From Nitrososphaerales archaeon TH5894 (GTDB taxonomy: Archaea; Thermoproteota; Nitrososphaeria; Nitrososphaerales; Nitrososphaeraceae), in the NCBI GenBank assembly GCA_014523485.1, contig JAATVK010000164.1, positions 1-5,450 of the forward strand: DNA of 5,450 nt, written 5' to 3'. Both the position numbers and the translations under genes were made by a program. The notes under the pieces were generated by a model. That model was not told the DNA's origin, did not search any database, and was given only the letters and a program-made list of their open reading frames with translations. Positions 1 through 5,447 of this stretch are shown here, piece after piece (positions within the stretch are counted from its first letter, which is position 1; every line of letters starts with the position of its first letter).

Positions 1-23
1 AAATAAATAATTTTGTATAATCA

Positions 24-32
24 TTATATAAA
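24..32 (+). promoter_or_regulatory. Candidate archaeal TATA box for the first gene
   Basis: The stretch TTATATAAA resembles an archaeal TATA box. Transcription normally begins about 25 bases downstream, which would be near position 50-53, giving a short leader that just includes the GAGGT element at 53-57. In such AT-rich DNA TATA-like strings are common, so the support is the agreement of the spacing with the ribosome binding site and ATG, not the string itself. Confidence 0.35.
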
Positions 33-52
33 ATAAATTACAACATGATTAT

Positions 53-57
53 GAGGT
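53..57 (+). promoter_or_regulatory. Shine-Dalgarno site GAGGT that decides the first gene's start
   Basis: GAGGT matches the pyrimidine-rich 3' end of archaeal 16S rRNA. It lies 9 bases before the ATG at 67 but only 3 bases before an in-frame TTG at 61, so it favours the ATG. It is the only clear site of this kind before any gene in the window; the starts at 537 and 3090 have none. Confidence 0.5.
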
Positions 58-66
58 TTTTTGTTA

Positions 67-480
67 ATGCGAAAAAAATATACTATATTACTATATGCAG
101 CTGCTGCAACTACTTTGATTGCTGGGATACTGCATATAAACAAGGTTATAGACACTATCAGTAGTAGTGAAGCTATTGGTAACGCAGATATTTTATTTTT
201 AGTTGGAGGAGCAGCTCAAGTATTTTGGGTTATTCCTATCATTAGAAAATGGGGTAAAATATGGTACTCCATAGGCATAGCAGGAACAGCAGTCTTTATG
301 TTATTATGGGTAATTACTAGAATACCTGAAAATCCAATAACAGGAAAGGCCGGCCCGATAAGTGGAGAAGCAATAACAATACAAGTATTACAAATTGCGT
401 TTATTATCTTGAGTATAATCTTGTTAATTAAAAGTACAAAAGCTAAGAATAGCAGAATTAAGAATATTCAAGACACATAA
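67..480 (+). CDS. Small four-helix integral membrane protein, function unknown
   Basis: This encodes 137 residues from the ATG at 67; an in-frame TTG at 61 would add two, and a TGA at 52-54 closes the frame upstream. Counting from the ATG, hydrophobic helices fall at about 5-24, 41-60, 65-84 and 103-122. Positive charges sit at the N-terminus (RKK), between helices 2 and 3 (RKWGK) and at the C-terminus (K-rich tail), which predicts both ends in the cytoplasm. Notable residues are a single His (His23, GILHI) at the end of helix 1, a Gln-x-x-Trp in helix 2, and an outward loop with RIPENP. I recognise the general look as a small membrane protein of ammonia-oxidizing archaea but know no function. 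The gene lies 56 bases before the NADH dehydrogenase-like gene on the same strand, so the two may share a transcript and the protein could be a membrane partner; that is inference. The existence of the gene is well supported by its composition and topology. Confidence 0.85.
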   Translation: MRKKYTILLYAAAATTLIAGILHINKVIDTISSSEAIGNADILFLVGGAAQVFWVIPIIRKWGKIWYSIGIAGTAVFMLLWVITRIPENPITGKAGPISGEAITIQVLQIAFIILSIILLIKSTKAKNSRIKNIQDT

Positions 481-489
481 TATTATATA
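481..489 (+). promoter_or_regulatory. Possible TATA box between gene 1 and the NDH-like gene
   Basis: TATTATATA follows directly on the stop codon of the first gene. If used, transcription would start near 510 and leave a leader of about 25 bases before the ATG at 537, which has no Shine-Dalgarno sequence. The alternative is simple read-through from the gene upstream. The sequence alone cannot separate these. Confidence 0.22.
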
Positions 490-536
490 GAGAGAATTTA
501 TGTTTTACATTAAAAAACTAAGACAAATGAATTAAA

Positions 537-2876
537 ATGAAAGTATTAAGAAATTCCAAAGAAAAAAAATTTTATGATACTAGTCTTAATTTAGTAAAAA
601 TTGATTTTTCTCTAAAGAGAGAAGTATTGTATGTTGTAGTAGGTGCCATAATTGGTGCTATAACAATGATTCTTCCTGGAACTATCTATGAATTCATAAC
701 CGGTTTACCATACTATACATCCTGGATTATATTTGGTCATGTAATAGGTGTTTATTCTTCGTATGCTGCTACTGCAGGGTTTATAATTCATTTAATTACA
801 GCAGTTTCAATTGGAATAGTAGTAGGTATATTTTTATACAAAACAAATATTTTGAATATAAGTAAACCTATAAACGGTCTTATTTATGGAATTTTTGCAG
901 GTACAATAATATTTGTTGTATGGGCTATTCCAGTAAATGAATTTATTTTAATTCCAGAAAATATTAGAACTACTGCAGATATCGATCCAATATTAACAGA
1001 ACAAGAAGTATCTCAAAAAGTGCAAAGCAATAAATTAAATGTTTTTCTGAATTCTTTATTTCTCAATCTCTTATTTGGAATTACAGTCGGCCTTGTATCT
1101 TCTTTTTTATCTATAAAATTTGGTGCACGATATAAATGCAATATCTGCAATGTATCCTTTTCCAGGATAAATGTTATAAAAAAACATTTACAATCAGTTC
1201 ATCGCAGGCAACCAATAAAACAAAAGAAAATTGTAATACTTGGAGGAGGTTTTGCTGGAGTTGAAGTTCTCACAAAACTACAAAAAGAATTTCAAAACGA
1301 TATAAGAGTAGATATTACTCTAATAAGCAAAGATAATTTCTTTCTTTTCACTCCCATGTTACATGAAGTATCTTCTGGAATGATTGAGACAAGACATGTA
1401 GCATCACCATTGAGGGCATTTTGTAAGAGAGCTAGATTTATAGAATCTGAAGTTAAATCAATAGATTTAGAAAATAAAAGAATTATATTCACTAATCCAA
1501 TTTTAGATGCAAGAATTCGTAATAGTATAAGAGAAGAACAAGTTATGAAATTAGACACTTATTTGCTATCTAATAATGATCATTTAGCTTCAAAAAGTCC
1601 GTTAAGAAATTCGACAAATAATACAAAAAATTATGGAGATCATTATACCAAATCATTAGATTATGACTATCTGGTTTTGGCATTGGGCAGTAACACAAAT
1701 TTCTTTGGCAATAAAAACTTGGAAAAAGCATCATTTACAATGAAAAGTCTTTATGATGCATTTTCTATTAGAAGTCATATTATTGATACTTTAGAACAGA
1801 CAGATATGTTACTATTTGAAGAAAAAAAAGATGTAGTAATAGATCTAAAAATAAAAAATAGTACAAGTAAAATTTTTCATTCAATATATCGAGATAGCGA
1901 GAATAAATTAGAAAATATGAGAAGGAGTCTAACTACATATGTTGTAGTAGGAGGTGGTTTTGCAGGTGTTGAAACAATTGGAGAGATAAACGATTTTATA
2001 AAAGAATCTATTAAAGATTATTACCAAAATATAGATATAAAAGATGTAAGAGTTATTCTAATTAATTCTGGTTCTACAATCCTACCAGAAATGGATGAAC
2101 GACTTGGTAAATTTGCTTTAGAAGAATTAAAGAAAAAGAATGTAGAAGTCATTTTGAATAATAGAGTTATTGATGTAAAAGACATTGTAGAAACTAATAA
2201 GGAAAATAAAGAAGAAAATCTATTAAGTAGAAATGGTCCCAAAAAAATAATATTAAAAGATAATCAAGAGATAATAGCAGATACACTCATCTGGACCGCA
2301 GGAGTAGTGCCGGAAAAATCAGTTATTGATATTTTGTGTGAACATGATAAAAGTGGTAGAATTGTAACTGATAAATATTTACAAATTAAGGGATTCAAAG
2401 ATGCCTATGCTATAGGTGATTGCGCATACATAATAGATCCTAATACAGGAAAACCATGTCCTCCAACTGCTCAACATGCTATACGTGAAGGATATGTTTC
2501 AGCAGAAAATGTAATTTCATCAATAAAAAAAGAGTTAAAATTTGAAAAGACTAAGGAGGATATGAAGGATAATAATGAGAAAAGAGGAGAAATAATAGAG
2601 TCTAGCAAAAAAGAATTTTTATACAAGACTAGAGGAATAATGGCTACAATAGGAAAAAGAAATGGAGTAGCCATGATTTTGGGGCATCCAATAAAGGGAA
2701 TATTTGCTTGGGGAATATGGAGATTTTTTTATTTAACTCACTTACCAACTTTAGAAAATAAAATAAGAGTTATGGTGGACTGGACAGCAGATCTTATCTT
2801 TGGAAGAAATTTAACACGACTAAAGTCACCTATTGAAACAAAAGATATGATAGATAGAAAGAATACTGATAAATAA
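537..2876 (+). CDS. Type-II NADH dehydrogenase-like flavoprotein fused to a membrane domain and C2H2 zinc finger
   Basis: The product has 779 residues. ATG 537 is the first start after an in-frame TGA at 528-530. (a) Residues about 28-195 form a membrane domain: helices near 30-50, 81-101, 112-132 and 170-193, plus a weaker hydrophobic stretch at 62-79. (b) Residues 199-222 are a canonical C2H2 finger: Cys201, Cys204, Phe208, Ile214, His217, His222. (c) From about 231 to the end is an NDH-2-like pyridine nucleotide-disulfide oxidoreductase: FAD motif GGGFAG at 236-241, NAD(P)H motif GGGFAG at 472-477 followed by VE, WTAGVVP at 586-592, FAD-binding AIGDCA at 625-630, PPTAQHA at 642-648 in the quinone-facing region, and a typical hydrophobic C-terminus with Trp and Arg (about 713-760). 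Enzymes of this family are usually about 400-450 residues and pass electrons from NADH to membrane quinone without pumping protons. Here the catalytic part is about 549, enlarged by polar insertions near 322-373, 425-465, 550-568 and 662-697. Sulfide:quinone reductase is a relative, but I see no convincing SQR cysteine pattern. The fold is certain; the exact donor and acceptor are inferred. Confidence 0.9.
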   Translation: MKVLRNSKEKKFYDTSLNLVKIDFSLKREVLYVVVGAIIGAITMILPGTIYEFITGLPYYTSWIIFGHVIGVYSSYAATAGFIIHLITAVSIGIVVGIFLYKTNILNISKPINGLIYGIFAGTIIFVVWAIPVNEFILIPENIRTTADIDPILTEQEVSQKVQSNKLNVFLNSLFLNLLFGITVGLVSSFLSIKFGARYKCNICNVSFSRINVIKKHLQSVHRRQPIKQKKIVILGGGFAGVEVLTKLQKEFQNDIRVDITLISKDNFFLFTPMLHEVSSGMIETRHVASPLRAFCKRARFIESEVKSIDLENKRIIFTNPILDARIRNSIREEQVMKLDTYLLSNNDHLASKSPLRNSTNNTKNYGDHYTKSLDYDYLVLALGSNTNFFGNKNLEKASFTMKSLYDAFSIRSHIIDTLEQTDMLLFEEKKDVVIDLKIKNSTSKIFHSIYRDSENKLENMRRSLTTYVVVGGGFAGVETIGEINDFIKESIKDYYQNIDIKDVRVILINSGSTILPEMDERLGKFALEELKKKNVEVILNNRVIDVKDIVETNKENKEENLLSRNGPKKIILKDNQEIIADTLIWTAGVVPEKSVIDILCEHDKSGRIVTDKYLQIKGFKDAYAIGDCAYIIDPNTGKPCPPTAQHAIREGYVSAENVISSIKKELKFEKTKEDMKDNNEKRGEIIESSKKEFLYKTRGIMATIGKRNGVAMILGHPIKGIFAWGIWRFFYLTHLPTLENKIRVMVDWTADLIFGRNLTRLKSPIETKDMIDRKNTDK

Positions 2877-2931
2877 TTGTGTTAATAAATCATAGATTAA
2901 AGAAGAAGTTGTTTCTCTTTTAATATGTAAA

Positions 2932-2949
2932 ATTGATTTTTAAATCAAT
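2932..2949. repeat. Perfect 8-bp inverted repeat downstream of the NDH-like gene
   Basis: ATTGATTT and AAATCAAT are separated by only TT. The spacer is too short for a stable RNA hairpin with all eight pairs, so a protein-binding operator is as likely as a terminator. It lies 56 bases after the stop of the NDH-like gene and about 140 before the hydrolase start. At this base composition a chance palindrome is quite possible. Confidence 0.35.
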
Positions 2950-2991
2950 AAAGAATATTGTTTAAAAATAGTTATCTAGGAATATGTATTT

Positions 2992-3032
2992 AATATCTTT
3001 AAAAGATTCTGAAAATATTTTAAAAAGATATT
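2992..3032. repeat. 9-bp inverted repeat with oligo-T, between NDH-like gene and hydrolase
   Basis: AATATCTTT at 2992-3000 is matched exactly by AAAGATATT at 3024-3032, with a 23-base spacer. The right arm runs into a T5 tract ending at 3035. It could be a weak terminator for the upstream gene or part of the hydrolase control region. All but two of the pairs are A:T, so the hairpin would be weak. The rest of 2877-3089 is featureless AT-rich DNA apart from this and the repeat at 2932-2949. Confidence 0.3.
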
Positions 3033-3050
3033 TTTAATTAATTCATCCAG

Positions 3051-3058
3051 TTTTTAAA
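3051..3058 (+). promoter_or_regulatory. Possible TATA box for the MBL-fold hydrolase
   Basis: TTTTTAAA, in a locally TATA-like setting, lies about 32-39 bases before the GTG start at 3090. A start of transcription about 25 bases downstream would fall close to the GTG and give a very short leader, in keeping with the absence of any Shine-Dalgarno sequence. This is position-based inference only. Confidence 0.22.
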
Positions 3059-3089
3059 CTCTTATTAGCCTTAATAGATATAGATTTAC

Positions 3090-4076
3090 GTGAAATTAAT
3101 TTTACTTTTATCCAAAAAATGCAATGACTTTAGATTACTTGTTGCTGGTATTATTTTGTTGACTTTTATTTTTTTGATTACCTTAGGCAATTTAAATAAT
3201 AGTTTGGCTACTACTGCTGCCGATGAAAAGGATTATGATTTAAAAGAAGTTAAAGATAATGTATATGTTGTATCTGCAAATGGATACAATGTCATGTTTT
3301 TGGTTACTGGAGAAGGTGTTGTTGTAATTGATGCACCACCAGGTATTGGCGATAAAATACTTAAAGCTGTAGCAGAAGTCACTAATGAAACTATAGGACA
3401 TCTAATATATAGTCATGCTCACAAGGATCATATTGGAGCTGCACATATTATCTTTCAGCAGCAGCCTAAGATAGAAATAGTAGCGCAACAAGAGACTGCA
3501 GATATTCTCAAAATGAGAAATGATTCTGAGCGACCTATTCCAACAACAACATTTGAAGACAACACTACTCTGACAGTTGGAAATAAAACTTTACAATTGA
3601 TATATCCTGGTCCTTATCATCAAAGAGGTAACATTTTCATATATGTTCCAGAACAAAAAGTATTAATGGCAGTTGATCAACTCGCTCCAGGTGAGGTACC
3701 GTGGAAACACCTTGCTGCTACGCCAGAGGTGCCCGCTTTGATGAGATCTTATAATCAGGTATTGGCATATGATTTTGACGTTTACGTACCTGGACATGGC
3801 GAAACAGGCACAAAAGAAGATATAAAAATACAGAAAGAATATGTAAATGATCTAAAAAATTACTCTCAATTCGCCTTAGCCAATGTTAATTTTACAGATG
3901 CGACAAAGAATATTGATAAACAAAACAATGCTGCTGTTACAGAGGCATATTTTAATGCATTAACAAATGTATGTGTAGATAAAACAGAAGAAAAATGGAA
4001 AGGTAAATTACAAGGTGTTGGAGTTTGGACAGATGAGCATTGTGAAAAAATGATCCAAAGTTTACGAGTAGAATAA
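3090..4076 (+). CDS. Exported or membrane-anchored metallo-beta-lactamase-fold hydrolase
   Basis: The product has 328 residues from a GTG start. TAG at 3081-3083 closes the frame upstream and the next in-frame ATG is past residue 65, inside the fold, so the GTG is chosen. Residues 1-15 carry Lys and Arg, and 16-34 form a hydrophobic helix: a signal peptide or N-terminal anchor, with possible cleavage around Ala40-Ala44. The MBL domain spans about 50-240. It has VVVIDAP (Asp81), the metal motif HAHKDHIG (His109, His111, Asp113, His114), GPYHQRGN (His177), MAVDQ (bridging Asp196) and VPGHGE (His236), so the full two-metal ligand set is present and the enzyme should be active, most likely with zinc. 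The substrate cannot be read: the family includes beta-lactamases, glyoxalase II, lactonases and sulfur-compound hydrolases. A helical C-terminal extension (about 241-328) holds Cys295 and Cys318, a possible disulfide, and ends WTDEHCEKMIQSLR. Seven N-x-S/T sequons (Asn 36, 99, 144, 158, 165, 257, 267) fit a surface-exposed glycoprotein. It is 213 bases after the NDH-like gene, probably transcribed separately. Confidence 0.9.
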   Translation: MKLILLLSKKCNDFRLLVAGIILLTFIFLITLGNLNNSLATTAADEKDYDLKEVKDNVYVVSANGYNVMFLVTGEGVVVIDAPPGIGDKILKAVAEVTNETIGHLIYSHAHKDHIGAAHIIFQQQPKIEIVAQQETADILKMRNDSERPIPTTTFEDNTTLTVGNKTLQLIYPGPYHQRGNIFIYVPEQKVLMAVDQLAPGEVPWKHLAATPEVPALMRSYNQVLAYDFDVYVPGHGETGTKEDIKIQKEYVNDLKNYSQFALANVNFTDATKNIDKQNNAAVTEAYFNALTNVCVDKTEEKWKGKLQGVGVWTDEHCEKMIQSLRVE

Positions 4077-4081
4077 GTCGG

Positions 4082-4097
4082 TTTTTAAAATTTTTTT
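4082..4097 (+). terminator. Oligo-T terminator after the hydrolase gene
   Basis: A T5 tract (4082-4086) and a T7 tract (4091-4097) begin six bases after the TAA of the hydrolase gene. Archaeal RNA polymerase terminates on such U-tracts without needing a hairpin, and none is seen here. The position fits well, though T runs are common in the intergenic DNA of this window. Confidence 0.45.
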
Positions 4098-4222
4098 ATT
4101 ATAAGACATTATAACAAATTATTAAGAACAAATCTACAAGATGAATGAATTCATTACATAATTCATATTGAGTTTGTAATATATGATATCTGTTGCTTAT
4201 ATTCAGTCATAATTGTTTCTTC

Positions 4223-4241
4223 AATTACATTTATTGTAATT
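4223..4241. repeat. Small AT-rich hairpin in the intergenic stretch
   Basis: AATTACA and TGTAATT form a perfect 7-bp stem around a 5-base loop (TTTAT). It is about 150 bases after the hydrolase stop, so it could lie in a long 3' untranslated region if the oligo-T at 4082-4097 is passed. It contains only one G:C pair and may be chance. Confidence 0.2.
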
Positions 4242-4346
4242 TATATTGATAAATACAGGATTATTTTATATTAAATCTATAAAATATAGTCATAGAAATA
4301 AGTTAGAAAGTTAAGTTTGTATTAGATTTTGCTATCTCTATGGTCA

Positions 4347-4481
4347 TATATCTATTGTTGAAGAGTTTTGTTGCTTTGACATCAGATTTACTATAATAGC
4401 AAACACCATGGCTGAAGAAACATGAGCTATAATAGATATTAGAGAAGGTTTATGGTGGTTATATTCAATCGAAAGAAATTT
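4347..4481 (-). pseudogene. Possible remnant of a membrane protein gene
   Basis: On the minus strand a frame of 45 codons stays open between stops at 4482-4484 and 4344-4346. Its translation looks protein-like: a polar start (KFLSIEYNHHKPS), a 17-20 residue hydrophobic segment (LISIIAHVSSAMVFAIIVNL) and a polar tail. No ATG, GTG or TTG opens it except an ATG at 4407-4409 in the middle of the hydrophobic segment, which would give only 21 residues. This suggests either a broken end of a former membrane protein or coincidence. I recognise no family. Confidence 0.18.
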
Positions 4482-4580
4482 TCAACAATTGATTTTGAAA
4501 TGTTAGGTATATTTTGTAATCAACTTTACAACGACGGTTTAATAGGATTTTTCGATGCTAAAGAATTTTTGTCTAATTGA
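4452..4580 (+). CDS. Possible 42-residue small protein
   Basis: The ATG at 4452 opens 42 codons ending in TGA, with an in-frame TAG at 4440-4442 just upstream. The translation (beginning MVVIFNRKK, ending DAKEFLSN) has a soluble, mixed hydrophobic and acidic look with one Cys, and most of it lies inside the local higher-GC island. There is no well-spaced Shine-Dalgarno site and no promoter I would defend. An ORF this short is expected by chance, and it overlaps the minus-strand open frame at 4347-4481, so at most one of the two is likely real. Confidence 0.18.
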   Translation: MVVIFNRKKFSTIDFEMLGIFCNQLYNDGLIGFFDAKEFLSN

Positions 4581-4784
4581 TTATCTATTTCTTATTACTC
4601 TTAATTCAATTTTGTTATTTAGATGTAATAAATAAGCGTTTTTAGAATATGACATTTATTTTTAAATCTCATTTTAATATAATATGCATTACCTTTTTTA
4701 TATCATTTTTAATTTCCATTAATAAAATCTAACTAATATTAATATTTATAAAAAGAACGACATTTTATGGAATGTATATTAATT

Positions 4785-4828
4785 AAAAAATGTATTGGAT
4801 ATAATGAAAAATTTTTAGAATCCAATAC
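4785..4828 (-). terminator. Hairpin plus oligo-T terminator of the OsmC-family gene
   Basis: Read on the minus strand, GTATTGGAT (4828-4820) pairs perfectly with ATCCAATAC (4800-4792) across a 19-base loop that itself contains the self-complementary AAAAATTTTT. After one base a T6 tract follows (the A run at 4785-4790 on +). It begins 13 bases after the TAG of the OsmC-family gene. The 9-bp stem with three G:C pairs is the strongest hairpin I found between genes in this window. Confidence 0.55.
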
Positions 4829-4841
4829 TTTAAGAAATTCT

Positions 4842-5441
4842 CTATTCTTTCAAACTAACTTCTACTGGAGTTGGATGTGAAACAATATCAAATACAGGTG
4901 ATCTCTTTTGTGCAAGTTGTACTAATTCTTGTAGTTTTTCTTTTGTTGCATCTGCTTTTATCTTAAATTCCACTTTTATCTTTTCATAACCATTTCTTGT
5001 ATTTTCATCTAAGCCAAGAAATCCATGTAGATTCAGATCTCCCGAGAAGGATGTTTCTATTTCGTCTATTTTTATTCCCTTTGCTGCAGCATGATATATC
5101 AGTGATGTAATTAAGCAACCATCTAATGCTGCCAATACATATTCAACTGGATTTGCTCCATGGTCTTCTCCTAACAATACTGGTGGTTCGTCTTTTTCAA
5201 AAACAAAAGCTTCTTTTCTTTGGAAATTCTGGCATGCTCCATAAAATTCATTAATAGTTGTTCTATTGTGTCCACCATTTACCCATTTTCCTCTTGCTTT
5301 AAAGTTGAATTCTGCAATTTCAGGATTACCCTTTATTGCTTCAATAGTTCCAAATAGTTTGGATACATCGACACCATTTACAAATTGTTCTTGTTCTTTT
5401 TGTTCTTGAATTTTTATTTGATTCATAGCATATGATATCAT
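4842..5441 (-). CDS. OsmC/Ohr-fold family protein with a single catalytic-type cysteine
   Basis: The product has 199 residues from the ATG at 5439-5441. Another ATG at 5424-5426 would give 194, and the frame remains open to the window edge, so the start may even lie outside. Residues 1-20 are Gln/Glu-rich, and the OsmC-like fold covers about 43-197. The central helix carries NPVEYVLAALDGCL, where Cys109 matches the peroxidatic cysteine of OsmC and Ohr. At the position of the second cysteine (CPV/CPY in classical members) this protein has RSPVFD, with Ser181. Cys70 is elsewhere. Classical OsmC/Ohr reduce organic hydroperoxides with a Cys pair and lipoylated or thiol partners in the cytoplasm. 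This variant belongs to a subgroup, familiar in actinobacteria and archaea, whose activity is unclear; peroxide or reactive-sulfur handling is possible. At 199 residues it is longer than OsmC (about 140), owing to the N-terminal region and the GFLGLDENTRNGY loop. It converges on the hydrolase gene with 765 bases between them. Confidence 0.88.
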   Translation of the reverse strand: MISYAMNQIKIQEQKEQEQFVNGVDVSKLFGTIEAIKGNPEIAEFNFKARGKWVNGGHNRTTINEFYGACQNFQRKEAFVFEKDEPPVLLGEDHGANPVEYVLAALDGCLITSLIYHAAAKGIKIDEIETSFSGDLNLHGFLGLDENTRNGYEKIKVEFKIKADATKEKLQELVQLAQKRSPVFDIVSHPTPVEVSLKE

Positions 5442-5447
5442 GATATC
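5434..5447. repeat. 14-bp perfect palindrome at the start of the OsmC-family gene
   Basis: GATATCATGATATC is its own reverse complement and can also be read as part of a tandem ATGATATC ATGATATC (5432-5447). It covers the ATG at 5439-5441. If the real start is the ATG at 5424-5426, the palindrome ends 8 bases before it and could be an operator or promoter-overlapping site. If the upstream start is used, it is merely coding sequence. The window ends too soon to decide. Confidence 0.3.

Larger units (their letters stand above)
4098..4784. other. Long gene-poor stretch with a higher-GC island at about 4321-4560
   Basis: I find no convincing gene here. Counting by hand in 60-base blocks, 4098-4320 and 4561-4784 run at about 15-22% G+C, while 4321-4560 is about 27-30%, close to the coding level of the neighbours. 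The island has protein-like but short open frames on both strands (listed separately). Other contents are a 12-bp palindrome AATGAATTCATT at 4144-4155 and a small hairpin at 4223-4241. The island may be a tiny gene, the remnant of a decayed gene, or a non-coding RNA. Confidence 0.5.

Noticed and set aside
61..66. TTG at 61 as the start of the first gene
   Set aside because: It is only 3 bases after the GAGGT element, too close, whereas the ATG at 67 has a 9-base spacing.
1292..1558. 88-codon open frame on the minus strand
   Set aside because: It lies wholly inside the dehydrogenase gene, whose frame has clear motifs on both sides. The translation has no recognisable domain and reflects AT-rich antisense composition.
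2021..2242. 73-codon open frame on the minus strand
   Set aside because: It is antisense to the NADH-binding half of the dehydrogenase. Its Phe/Ser-rich, low-complexity translation is the complement of Lys/Glu codons.
2471..2674. 67-codon open frame on the minus strand
   Set aside because: It is antisense to a Lys/Glu-rich insertion of the dehydrogenase and shows the same Phe/Ser-rich artefact.
537..2876. Sulfide:quinone reductase as the identity of the flavoprotein
   Set aside because: The family is related, but the cysteines seen (296, 601, 629, 641) do not sit where I would expect the SQR redox pair, and the motifs LPEMDERL, IGDCA and PPTAQHA fit NDH-2 better. Not strictly excluded.
4144..4155. 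12-bp palindrome AATGAATTCATT
   Set aside because: Short AT-rich palindromes arise easily at this composition, and it has no position relative to a gene start that would suggest an operator.
4098..4784. tRNA, CRISPR array or insertion sequence in the long spacer
   Set aside because: I found no cloverleaf arms or TTC-loop motif, no regularly spaced repeats, and no terminal inverted repeats flanking a transposase-like frame.
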